This document shows positions 1 to 7,248 of a stretch of DNA of 64,000 nucleotides, piece by piece. This DNA comes from DASYPQ01 sp036006425 (lineage in GTDB: Bacteria; Planctomycetota; UBA1135; GCA-002686595). The notes under the pieces were generated by a model, which did no database searches, was not told the DNA's origin, and saw only the letters and a list, made by a program, of their open reading frames with translations. The stretch spans positions 1 through 64,000 of the forward strand of contig DASYPQ010000019.1 of NCBI GenBank assembly GCA_036006425.1, given 5' to 3'. The position numbers were made by a program, and so were the translations under genes. The stretch's first letter is position 1. Each line of letters starts with the position of its first letter.

Positions 1-79
1 CCTGGCGCACTGTTGCTTGTCGGCGAATCGAGGAAGAACCGCTGTCGTTCGGTACGGTTCGGGCCCGTATCCGCGCGCG

Positions 80-727
80 CTACTTCAAGCGCTTGATGAT
101 GTGCCAGCCGTAGGGGCTCGCACTCGCGTCCCAGGGAGCCACGCCGATCTCGCCGACCTTGAGGCGGAAGCCGACGTCGCCGAAGCCCTTCACCATGCCG
201 GCGCGCCCGGCCTTCGTCATCGGGTAGATGCCGGGGGGGCTGTCGTTCGTGTACTGCTTGACCAACGCGTCGAAGTTGCCGCCGTTCATCACTTCGGCGT
301 AGACCTTCTGCGCCAGCGCCTTCGCTTCGTCCTTGCTGCGCGTGACGGTGGGGGGCATGCGCGGCGCGCCCTTGAACGAGATCAGGATGTGCTGGATCTC
401 GATGCTCGAGTCGGCCACCTCGGGCTTCGCCATCAGCGCGGCGATGTCCGCGTCCATGTCGACCACCTTGGCCGGCGCTTTCGCATTCTCAGCCGGCGGC
501 TTGGCGGCTTCGGCCGGTTTCGTCGGCTCGGCCGGTGCCTTGGGGGCTTCGGCCGGCTTCGCGGGCTCGACCGGCGGCTTGGCGGGTTGAACCGGTGCTT
601 TCGCGCTCTCCGTCGGTGCCGCGGCGGGCTTGGCGGGAGCGGGCGGGTTGGCGTTCGTGCTTGCCTCTTTGCCGCAGGCGGACAAGAGGAGCAGGGAAGT
701 GAGTGCTGCGCAGGCGCTTCGTTTCAT
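80..727 (-). CDS. Parvulin-type (PPIC) peptidyl-prolyl isomerase lipoprotein
   Basis: Predicted secreted folding helper that isomerises prolyl bonds in the cell envelope. The N-terminus is a lipoprotein signal with lipobox LLSAC (Cys18). Residues about 25-90 are a low-complexity Pro/Ala/Lys/Glu linker made of imperfect PAKPAEAPK-like repeats, as in proteins that span or bind the wall. The C-terminal half carries parvulin hallmarks: IQHILISFKG, then a stretch ending in FDALVKQYTNDSPPG, a GFGDVGFRLKVGEIG segment and the terminal PYGWHIIKRLK. The domain is short (about 110 residues) but complete. It stands alone on the minus strand. It could act only as a chaperone. Family call is firm; the client is unknown. 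Confidence 0.8.
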   Translation of the reverse strand: MKRSACAALTSLLLLSACGKEASTNANPPAPAKPAAAPTESAKAPVQPAKPPVEPAKPAEAPKAPAEPTKPAEAAKPPAENAKAPAKVVDMDADIAALMAKPEVADSSIEIQHILISFKGAPRMPPTVTRSKDEAKALAQKVYAEVMNGGNFDALVKQYTNDSPPGIYPMTKAGRAGMVKGFGDVGFRLKVGEIGVAPWDASASPYGWHIIKRLK

Positions 728-1157
728 GCGGCGAAGGTTAGCGCGGCCCGGTCCCGGGGCGCAACCGTATCGCGGCCCGCGCCCCCACAGGGGTACTGGC
801 TGTCTTCGCTGGTCGGCCGCGGGATCGTGAGCGCCATGCGCGGGCCATGGCGTGAGCCGCCGCGCGACGACGCCGGCGCGTCGCGCGGAACGGACACGCG
901 GTCACGCGTTCCTGAAGCCGTGGGTCTCGTCGCGCCCGGCCGGCCCGCATTCACGAGCGGTGGGCCCGCCGACTTCGGTCCGCGCTCCGGCGCTGATTTT
1001 GTGCACCCGCGGAACGAAAGTCCCGCGATCCATGGCTCGCCTCCTCGCTCTGGCGCCGAACGTGCGCCACCGACTAGACGAGCGGGATTGGCGGCGGTTG
1101 CAGGTCCCGCGCGATCTTTCTCGCAACGTCTGACCAGCGGAAGACCCCACTACCCTC
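728..1157. other. Intergenic stretch without a recognised gene
   Basis: These 430 bases lie between the start of the parvulin lipoprotein and the stop of the PNPOx-GAF gene. Short reading frames occur on both strands, but none shows a recognisable domain, a ribosome binding site or the codon bias of its neighbours. The part nearest 727 probably holds the promoter of the lipoprotein gene. I see no clear hairpin or RNA. Confidence 0.5.
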
Positions 1158-2540
1158 TCAGGCCTGTTCCTTCTCCAGCAGCTCGATCTCGCCGTCGCAC
1201 TCCAGCGCAAACCGCCCGCGCTTCACCGGCACCATGCGCACGGTGGGGCACTTCTCCGCGAGGCGCCGGCGCAGCAGGATCAACCGACTCTCGAGGTTGT
1301 CCTTGATCGGCGGCAGGCCGAGCGTCGGATCGAGGCGCAGCTCGCGATTGGTGAACTCGAGCTGTCCGTGATCGACGCGCTGCCGCAACACCTTCCACAG
1401 GATCTTCCCGGGCACGTTGCGGATCAGGTACTCGCCGTCGACGAACACGCAGTCGTCGTTCTTGTAGTAGACGAAGGTGGTCTTCGCGGCCGCGGCTTTG
1501 CGGCGCACGGGCGCGACGCGTGCTTTCGCATCCGTGTCGGGCTCGTCCTCGATGGACTGCATGCGGCCGACGCCGACCGCGATCTGGTGGCCGACGATCT
1601 GCAGGAAGGCCTCGTCCCATTCGTCGAACGCGAGCGGGTCCGCGCTTTCGACCGCGAGCACGCCGACCAGGCGATCGCAGGAGAGGAGCGGCAGCGCGAG
1701 CTGGGCCTGCGCGTGTGGAAGTCCGGGCAGCGGGATCTCCGCCGTGAGCCGGGCCGAATCGCCGGTCTCCGCGACGCGTCCTCGGATCGCGCGGCCGTAG
1801 CGCAGTTCCGCGCCCACGCCGGAGATGCGCAGGAGACGCCGCTTCTCGGCGGCCGTGCCGATCGCGCCATGGCCGAACGCGACCTCCGAGCCGATGCCCT
1901 GCGATCCGTAACCGCGGCTCGCGGTCGTGACCAGCGTGCGCGTGCATTCGTCGACGAGCAGCACCATCGAATGCGAGAACCCGAGGCACTCGTCGAGGCC
2001 GGTGAGCGTGTCCGTCAACAGCCCTTCGAGATCGCTCGCGCGCGAAATGCGCTCCGAGACCAGTTGCAGGCCGCGCAATTCCGTCATCGGACCCGCCACG
2101 GGCGGCGGTGCTGCCGCGTCGAGCAGCGGATCGGGCGGCATCAGGTAACCCTCGACGGGACTGCAGTCGATGACGTCGTACACGTCCGCCGAGATCAGCT
2201 TGAACACGCCCGCCATCCCGGTGTGTGAGGCGATCACCTGGATGCGCATCGACATCGTGTCGAATAGCGGACCCTCCGTTTCGGCGCGTTGGAAACGGAT
2301 CAGGAGCTTCCAGGCCTCGAACGTGATCGGGTCCTGCAGGACGACGGTGGCGTAGGGATTCTCGGCGACGTTGCGGCGCGTCTTGTTGAAGAACTGGCAC
2401 GAGAGCGCGACGTGCTTGGGATCGAGGTAGTAGACCTGCGAGAGGTACGTGATGTTGGGCTCGCCGTCCGCGCCGCACGTGGCGATCAGCGAAGGGATCA
2501 CGCCCTGGAAACAGGCCTGCAGTTCCTCGAGCCGCTTCAA
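1158..2540 (-). CDS. PNPOx-like / GAF / C-terminal winged-helix-like protein
   Basis: Cytosolic multidomain protein of unknown signal. From the N-terminus: a pyridoxamine 5'-phosphate oxidase-like flavin-binding split barrel (about residues 8-130, including GEPNITYLSQVYYLD and NKTRRNVAENPYATVV), a GAF sensor domain (about 160-310, with GHGAIGTAAEKRRLLRIS), and a basic C-terminal region (about 350-460) with YLIRNVPGKILWKVL that resembles a winged helix. The start is taken as TTG at 2540 because it overlaps the TGA of the upstream PNPOx gene (TTGA); the frame stays open further upstream but reads as shadow sequence. It is probably co-transcribed with the upstream gene and may be a flavin- or redox-responsive regulator. 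Domain calls are good, role is inference. Confidence 0.7.
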   Translation of the reverse strand: MKRLEELQACFQGVIPSLIATCGADGEPNITYLSQVYYLDPKHVALSCQFFNKTRRNVAENPYATVVLQDPITFEAWKLLIRFQRAETEGPLFDTMSMRIQVIASHTGMAGVFKLISADVYDVIDCSPVEGYLMPPDPLLDAAAPPPVAGPMTELRGLQLVSERISRASDLEGLLTDTLTGLDECLGFSHSMVLLVDECTRTLVTTASRGYGSQGIGSEVAFGHGAIGTAAEKRRLLRISGVGAELRYGRAIRGRVAETGDSARLTAEIPLPGLPHAQAQLALPLLSCDRLVGVLAVESADPLAFDEWDEAFLQIVGHQIAVGVGRMQSIEDEPDTDAKARVAPVRRKAAAAKTTFVYYKNDDCVFVDGEYLIRNVPGKILWKVLRQRVDHGQLEFTNRELRLDPTLGLPPIKDNLESRLILLRRRLAEKCPTVRMVPVKRGRFALECDGEIELLEKEQA

Positions 2541-3025
2541 GTCTTCCGGCCTCTGCGCGGCGTCCCGAGAGGTCCGCCCGCGCCCGGCCCCGGCGTCTGG
2601 AGGAACAAGGACTCGACGGCGACGGTCAACGCGTGCGCGGGCCAACAGCTCAAGCGGTGCGTCAGCCGCGGCGGCAATCCGACGAAACCGAAGTGCTGCG
2701 CCAAGGCGGCGCGGTAGCGCTCGATCGCGTGGCGATCCTTCTCGTCGGCGTCGCGCACGTCGGTCACGCGGCCCTTGACCTGGTACGAGCGGTGATCGAC
2801 CGAAGTGAAGCACACGGCGATGCGTCCATTGTCGCGCACGTTCGCGAGCGTGCGTTGCGCGGTCGACGCCGACAGGAACACCGTGAACGCGCGGCCGTCG
2901 GTGCCGATCAGCGCGCCGAGGACGCGCGTCGCCTCGGGGATCAGACGGCCGTCGCGCGTTCCGGCGAGGATCGAGATGCCGGACTCGAAGTACGTCGCGA
3001 GGTCTTCTGGAATGTGGGGATCCAC
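2537..3025 (-). CDS. Pyridoxamine 5'-phosphate oxidase-like flavin-binding protein
   Basis: A 162-residue single-domain PNPOx-like split barrel. It has the expected pattern: SGISILAGTRDGRLIPEATR (substrate/flavin strand), ASTAQRTLANVRDNGRIAVCF (strand and helix that contact FMN phosphate in the family) and YQVKGRVTDVRDAD. Members bind FMN or F420 and often have unknown substrates; true PdxH is longer and carries a PLP-binding tail that is absent here, so this is not called pdxH. Its stop overlaps the TTG start of the PNPOx-GAF gene, so the two are very likely translationally coupled and work together. Confidence 0.75.
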   Translation of the reverse strand: MDPHIPEDLATYFESGISILAGTRDGRLIPEATRVLGALIGTDGRAFTVFLSASTAQRTLANVRDNGRIAVCFTSVDHRSYQVKGRVTDVRDADEKDRHAIERYRAALAQHFGFVGLPPRLTHRLSCWPAHALTVAVESLFLQTPGPGAGGPLGTPRRGRKT

Positions 3026-3079
3026 GGGGGCCGGAATTCTACGTTCCGGCCCTCGTGATGACTGCGCTTGAGACGCGGG

Positions 3080-3661
3080 TCAGTGCGCTTCCGCCGGCGG
3101 CAGCGGCTGCGGGACGCGATTCTTGACCGCCGGAATCGACTGCAGGTACGCGAAGACGGAGCGCAAGTCCTCGTCGTTGAGGTTGGCGTAGACCGAAGCG
3201 GGCATGGGCGGGAGGATCGCGCGGCCCTTGCCGAGGTGGCGCTGCGTGCGGATCGTGGCCATGAACTGCTCCTCCGTCCACGCGCCCAGGCCTGTTTCGC
3301 GATCGGGCGTCAGGTTCGCGGTGAAGCTCGTGCCCCACGGCCCCGACCAGGCGGTCATGGTGCCCGCGGAGACGAACGCCCACGGTCCGTCCCCGAGCTT
3401 CGGCGCGGCGGGCATGACGAGTTGTTGCGGGTGACCCGCGAGATGATGGTTCGGGTCGCGCGCCGGTCCGTTCGGTCCCATCACGAGCGGCGTGTGACAG
3501 TCGGCGCATCCGATCGCGTCGACGAGGTACTTGCCGCGCGCCACGCGCTGCGCGGTCTCGGCGTCGCCGGCCGAGGCCGTGGCCGACATCCACACGCCGG
3601 TCCCGAGCAGCGTGACGCCGGCGATCCAGATCCAGTTCGATGCGAGCTTCTTCTTGGTCAT
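3080..3661 (-). CDS. Membrane-anchored monoheme cytochrome c
   Basis: Periplasm-facing c-type cytochrome. An N-terminal signal or anchor segment (IWIAGVTLLGTGVWM, residues 11-25) precedes a haem c site CADCH at residues 52-56; a likely axial Met lies in the ILPPMPASVY segment. The layout (haem motif, long insert with GPWGTSFTANLTPDRETG, then LNDEDLRSVFAYLQSIP) is that of cytochrome c subunits found with dehydrogenases and diheme cytochromes. It follows the diheme cytochrome gene by only 11 bases and is the last gene of a three-gene minus-strand operon with hemerythrin. Likely an electron carrier between that diheme protein and the respiratory chain. Confidence 0.8.
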   Translation of the reverse strand: MTKKKLASNWIWIAGVTLLGTGVWMSATASAGDAETAQRVARGKYLVDAIGCADCHTPLVMGPNGPARDPNHHLAGHPQQLVMPAAPKLGDGPWAFVSAGTMTAWSGPWGTSFTANLTPDRETGLGAWTEEQFMATIRTQRHLGKGRAILPPMPASVYANLNDEDLRSVFAYLQSIPAVKNRVPQPLPPAEAH

Positions 3662-3672
3662 GATTCGTTCTT

Positions 3673-4785
3673 TCAGTTGCGAGTGTCGTGAGATGAGGAA
3701 TTCGTCGCGACGGACTGCGTGGGCACGAGGTCCTCACGAATCCAGTCGCGAACGAGAGCGAGGGCGTCGGCGTCGACCGCGTGCGTGCCGAGAGGCGGCA
3801 TCTGCGACAGCGGTTGACGCGCGGACATGCGTCGTACGAGCACGCTCTGATCGGGCGCGCCCGGAGCGATGCGCTGCAGCTCGGCGTCGCCGGGGAAGCG
3901 GAATCGGCTCGCACGCTCGACCGCCGTCGCGATCGCAGCGGGCGGACCCGCGCGCGTGAGCGAGTACGAGAGGTCGAGATCGAGCCCGGGGATCGGCGCG
4001 CGCTGCGTGTGGCACATGCCGCAATTCGCGTCGAGATAGCCGAGAACGGCGCGCTCGCGCGGAGAGCTGGCCGCGATGCGCGGCGGAGTGTCGACGAATC
4101 GCTGCGGCAGGTTGCGCACGCGGCCGCTGCGCACGAGTCTCGCGAGATCGACGCCATCCGCCGCCGGCACCTGCGCGTGCGACGCGAGCGGATCCCGGTC
4201 GGACGAGAGCTGCAACGCGTCGAAGCCGAGCACCGCGTCGGCACCGTCGGCGTGACACGCCGTGCAATCGGCGCGCGCGGGCACGTCGTGCGCGACGCCC
4301 GGCCCGGACTCACACGCCGCGCGCACGCCTTCCGCCGGCGCGAGCACGGCGTCGCGCTGATCGACGCTCCACAGGTACGTCCCGAAGCGCCACTTCTCGT
4401 CCGCGCCGAGCAGCATGAAGCGCGTCTCGACGCGCGTGCCGAACGAGAACTCCTTCCACAAGCGCGTCCCGACCGGAAAGACGAAGTGATCAGGGTCGCT
4501 GGCGTCGATCGTCGTGGTGGAGGGAAGCCTGATCCAGCGCTTCTTCGCCGCACCGTCGGTCCACAACGGATACTGGGGCTCGTACGGCAGCACGTCGCAC
4601 GCGATCCGCTTCGACGCGATGTCGAAGTAAAGTCCCGTGTCGGAGAGGCGCGCCGGCAATTCGCTCACCGCACAGTCGAGATCCGCGACGCCGACCGCCG
4701 CTTCGGTGACGAGCATGACGCCGGTGACGATCAGCGCCGTCGTCACCATCCGCGAGCGCACGAAATTGTGAAGTGCGAGCTTCAT
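3673..4785 (-). CDS. SO2930-like diheme c-type cytochrome
   Basis: Secreted diheme cytochrome. After a signal segment (MVTTALIVTGVMLVTEAAVG) the protein has the family hallmark LSDTGLYFD ... VLPYEPQYPLWTDGAAKKRW, then two haem c sites, CTACH and CGMCH, separated by about 90 residues, and a C-terminal PPLGTHAVDADALALVRDWI block. Proteins of this type are conserved but of uncertain function and commonly sit beside other cytochromes. The ATG at 4785 is chosen; a GTG at 4797 overlapping the hemerythrin stop (GTGA) would add four residues and fits the coupling habit of this genome. It lies between hemerythrin and the monoheme cytochrome and is probably their redox partner. Confidence 0.75.
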   Translation of the reverse strand: MKLALHNFVRSRMVTTALIVTGVMLVTEAAVGVADLDCAVSELPARLSDTGLYFDIASKRIACDVLPYEPQYPLWTDGAAKKRWIRLPSTTTIDASDPDHFVFPVGTRLWKEFSFGTRVETRFMLLGADEKWRFGTYLWSVDQRDAVLAPAEGVRAACESGPGVAHDVPARADCTACHADGADAVLGFDALQLSSDRDPLASHAQVPAADGVDLARLVRSGRVRNLPQRFVDTPPRIAASSPRERAVLGYLDANCGMCHTQRAPIPGLDLDLSYSLTRAGPPAAIATAVERASRFRFPGDAELQRIAPGAPDQSVLVRRMSARQPLSQMPPLGTHAVDADALALVRDWIREDLVPTQSVATNSSSHDTRN

Positions 4786-4793
4786 GACCGTGC

Positions 4794-5489
4794 TCACGCG
4801 CGCTCGACCAGTGCGGCGCCCAGCGCGTCCGCGGCCTGCAACGCCTCGCTCCACGCCGATTCAGCGACGCTCGCGCGCGCCGCCGCCGTCACGCCCGCGA
4901 ACACGTCGGCTGGAACCGTGGCGCGCATGCCCGCGAGCAACGCCGCGCGCTCCGAGAGACAGCCGGCGCCGATCATGAGCTCGATCCACTCGCCCACTTC
5001 GTGCGGCGGGATCGCCGCGATGATGCGTCCCTGGATCTCCCGGATCTCGCCGTCGCCGCAGTGCGCCCACAACAGCCGGTTGACGCGCGCCTCCTCGAGC
5101 GCCATGTGCGTCAAATGGTCGGCCGCGAGCGGGCCGATCATGTCGTGCACCTTGCGACCGAGCGAGACGCGCTCGTCGCTGCTCGTCAGCGGGTTCTCGA
5201 TCCGCACGAGCAGCTTCTCGATCTCGCGCTCGACTCCCTCGAAGCGGTCGTGGCCCTGCTCGAGATCCGCGGCCACTTCGGGCGCGAGCCGGTGCACGAG
5301 CGGATGGATCTCGCGGTCCTCGTGCTCGGCGTGCCCGCGCGTGAGCCGGATCATGCGGCGCACGCACGCGGCGAGTGCCGGAATCTCGCCGGCGCGGCGG
5401 AAATCCGTGCGCCCGACGATCTCGACGGCGTCGAAGAGCAGAACTCGGACGGCCTTGTGAACGTGCGTGTACAGGTCGAAGCGTTGCAT
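4794..5489 (-). CDS. Hemerythrin HHE-domain protein
   Basis: Cytosolic helical-bundle protein with a non-haem di-iron type site. Candidate iron ligands are in THVHKAVRVLLFDA, RGHAEHEDREIHPLVH and the later DHLTHMALEEARVN block, the H...HxxxE / HxxxH spacing expected for HHE proteins. At 231 residues it is longer than a bare hemerythrin domain (about 120-150) and has a C-terminal helical extension (EWIELMIGAGCLSERAALLAGM). It is the first gene of an operon with the diheme and monoheme cytochromes, which suggests oxygen, NO or redox sensing or iron protection rather than bulk oxygen transport. Function in this context is inference. Confidence 0.8.
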   Translation of the reverse strand: MQRFDLYTHVHKAVRVLLFDAVEIVGRTDFRRAGEIPALAACVRRMIRLTRGHAEHEDREIHPLVHRLAPEVAADLEQGHDRFEGVEREIEKLLVRIENPLTSSDERVSLGRKVHDMIGPLAADHLTHMALEEARVNRLLWAHCGDGEIREIQGRIIAAIPPHEVGEWIELMIGAGCLSERAALLAGMRATVPADVFAGVTAAARASVAESAWSEALQAADALGAALVERA

Positions 5490-5908
5490 GTGATGTCTCC
5501 GTGCTTGGTGACGAAGAACATCGAGGAAACAGCCTCGATCCGCATCCTAAATGGTCGCTCGCGGCTTCCTAAGAATTGCCTAAGCGGACGCGCGCGGCGA
5601 CGCGCGCTGGGTTTCGACGTCGCCGCAGCCCTCGCGATGCCGCGAAGTACGCCATGCGACGCCAGGTCGCGCCACGGACGGACAACCGTGGCTGCAACCG
5701 GGACTGCAACAGAACGCGCGAGGTTCGCGCGCGGATGAATGGTGCGCCCGGCGGGAGTCGAACTTGCGACCTGGTCTTCAGGAAGAGGGCGCTTTGCGCA
5801 CGGATGGCGTTGCTGTGGGTTGGTGTTCCGGATCCTTGTGCCGGGGGACACTGCATGCCGGCGACCGGAAGGCTCCCGCCGACTGCTCCGCCGTGGTAGA
5901 TCAGCGCC
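5490..5908. other. Intergenic stretch containing a tRNA-like remnant
   Basis: These 419 bases separate the hemerythrin operon from the DHFR-like gene. Apart from the tRNA-like fragment at 5740-5794 (listed separately) I find no gene. The frames that cross it give translations of the kind made by reading antisense through a tRNA gene, for example GGSRTCDLVF, and are not real proteins. The end near 5490 probably holds the hemerythrin promoter. Confidence 0.5.
5740..5794 (-). pseudogene. Degenerate tRNA-Arg(CCU)-like 3' fragment
   Basis: Read on the minus strand this ends in GGTCGCAAGTTCGACTCCCG followed by CCGGGCGCACCA, which has the T-loop (TTCGACT) and an encoded CCA tail of a tRNA. Upstream is an anticodon-arm-like TCTTCCTGAAG with CCT in the anticodon place. 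The T-stem and anticodon stem each contain mismatches, and no 5' half able to pair with GGGCGC is present. It is therefore read as a decayed 3' portion of a tRNA-Arg gene, not a working tRNA. Confidence 0.55.
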
Positions 5909-6463
5909 ATGGGCCTCTTGACCTTCGGACTCAACGTGACGCTGGACGGGTGCTGCGACCATCGCGAGGGGATCGCGGACGACGAGCTGCACGACTACTT
6001 CACGCAGCTGATGGACGAAGCCGGGGCGATGCTGTGGGGGCGCGTCACCTACGAGCTCATGGAGAGCGCCTGGCCGGCGGTGGCGCGCGACGAGAATGCG
6101 CCGCGCGCGATGCGGGAGTGGGCGCGCAAGCTGGAAGCCAAGCCGAAGTATGTGGTCTCGGCCTCGCGCCGCGACTTCCCGTGGAACAACACCTTCCGCC
6201 TCGAGGGGAATTTGCGTGAGGCCGTTACCCAGCTGAAGGAGAAGACCCCGCAAGGCGTGCTCGTGGGCAGCCCCACACTCTCTTCCGCGCTCGAGCGGCT
6301 GGGGCTGATCGACGAGTACCGTCTCGTCGTCCACCCGGTCATCGCCGGCCACGGACCGACCTTGTTTCAGGGCCTGGAGCCCTCGCGGCGCCTCGAGCTC
6401 GTCTCGACGAACCGCCTGAGGTCCGGCCAGGTGGCGCTGCATTACCGCCGCAAGGACGGATGA
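5909..6463 (+). CDS. Dihydrofolate reductase family protein (RibD C-terminal-like)
   Basis: A 184-residue NADPH-binding reductase-fold protein. It opens with the usual strand plus LNVTLDGCCDHREG, has AMLWGRVTYELMESAWP (the family GRxTYE motif), KPKYVVSASRRDFPWNN, GVLVGSPTLSSALERLGLI (the nucleotide-binding glycine strand) and DEYRLVVHPVIAGHGPTLF. This pattern marks the DHFR-like / RibD C-terminal group often called YyaP/YwjB-like, whose substrates are mostly unknown; it is not FolA. It stands alone, with tRNA-Arg-like fragments pointing outward on both sides, which suggests that the gene may have arrived as a small cassette. Confidence 0.8.
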   Translation: MGLLTFGLNVTLDGCCDHREGIADDELHDYFTQLMDEAGAMLWGRVTYELMESAWPAVARDENAPRAMREWARKLEAKPKYVVSASRRDFPWNNTFRLEGNLREAVTQLKEKTPQGVLVGSPTLSSALERLGLIDEYRLVVHPVIAGHGPTLFQGLEPSRRLELVSTNRLRSGQVALHYRRKDG

Positions 6464-6481
6464 ACCGATCGGGCAGCGAGA

Positions 6482-6545
6482 AGCTGGATCGAGCAGCCCT
6501 TTCCTAAAGGGCAGGTCGCTGGTTCAATTCCGTCCAGGGGTGCCA
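6482..6545 (+). pseudogene. 5'-truncated tRNA-Arg(CCU)-like sequence
   Basis: The segment holds part of a D-arm (AGCTGGATCGAGC), a perfect anticodon stem-loop (GCCCT, loop TTCCTAA, AGGGC; anticodon CCU at 6503-6505), a variable AGGTC, a T-loop TTCAATT and an encoded GCCA end. The 3' acceptor strand CAGGGGT would need ACCCCTG on the 5' side, but the bases just upstream (CGGGCAGCGAGA) do not pair, and the T-stem has a mismatch. The first dozen bases of the tRNA are thus missing. Best read as a truncated tRNA-Arg gene or an att-type 3' fragment, 25 bases ahead of the phosphoribosyltransferase start. Confidence 0.6.
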
Positions 6546-6570
6546 AAGTCCGCTGGCGGTCGGCGCTGCC

Positions 6571-7248
6571 ATGCTGTTCCGCGATCGATCCGACGCCGGC
6601 CGTGCGTTGGCCGCGCACCTGAAGGAGTACGCCCGTCGGCCGGACGTCGTCGTCCTCGGCCTTCCGCGCGGCGGAGTCGTGGTCGCTTCCGAGGTCGCGC
6701 AGGCCCTCGGCGCTCCGCTCGACGCCCTGATCGTCCGCAAGCTCGGCGTCCCGGGCCACGCCGAGCTCGCGATGGGCGCGATCGCGGGTGGGGGCGTCCG
6801 TTTCCTCGACCGCGAGCTCATCCGTCGACTCGGAATCACCGACGAGGTCGTCGAGGCGACGACGGCGCTGGAGACGCGCGAGCTCGAACGCCGTGAAGAG
6901 GCCTACCGTCACGCGAAGCCGCCCCTCGAGGTCCGCGGCCGCACGGTGCTCCTCGTCGACGACGGCCTCGCAACCGGCGCCACGATGCGCGCGGCGGTCG
7001 CGTCGCTGCGCGAGCGCGGTCCCGCGCGCATCGTCGTCGCCGTTCCCGTGGGTTCCTCGAGCACGTGCGCCGAGCTCGGCGCGGAGGTCGACGCCGTCGT
7101 CTGCGCGCGGACGCCGGAACCGTTCCTCGGTGTCGGAGCGTGGTACGAGAGCTTCCTGCCGACGAGCGACGAGGAGGTGCGGAGCCTGCTCGAGCGTGCG
7201 AGCCCGGATCAGGGCCCGGCGAGCGAGCCCAGGTACTCGGCCAGCTGA
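6571..7248 (+). CDS. Phosphoribosyltransferase-family protein
   Basis: Type I PRTase fold. The PRPP-binding loop is VLLVDDGLATGATM (about residues 130-143), preceded by an early VVVLGLPRGGVVVASEVA strand-turn, and followed by VAVPVGSSSTCAELGAEVD. Proteins of this small-PRTase group are usually described only as phosphoribosyltransferases, and their base substrate is unknown; they are commonly found near stress or hydrolase genes. The start is the ATG at 6571. The last 40 bases overlap the 3' end of the convergent AHSA1 gene, and the C-terminal tail (PDQGPASEPRYSAS) is not conserved-looking, so the true end of the folded domain is earlier. Confidence 0.8.
   Translation: MLFRDRSDAGRALAAHLKEYARRPDVVVLGLPRGGVVVASEVAQALGAPLDALIVRKLGVPGHAELAMGAIAGGGVRFLDRELIRRLGITDEVVEATTALETRELERREEAYRHAKPPLEVRGRTVLLVDDGLATGATMRAAVASLRERGPARIVVAVPVGSSSTCAELGAEVDAVVCARTPEPFLGVGAWYESFLPTSDEEVRSLLERASPDQGPASEPRYSAS

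Noticed and set aside
2541..2813. Longer N-terminus for the PNPOx-GAF protein
   Set aside because: The extra 91 residues are Arg-rich shadow of the upstream PNPOx gene; TTG 2540 gives a clean coupled start.
5740..5815. A functional tRNA-Arg on the minus strand
   Set aside because: The T-stem and anticodon stem contain several mismatches and no matching 5' acceptor strand exists.
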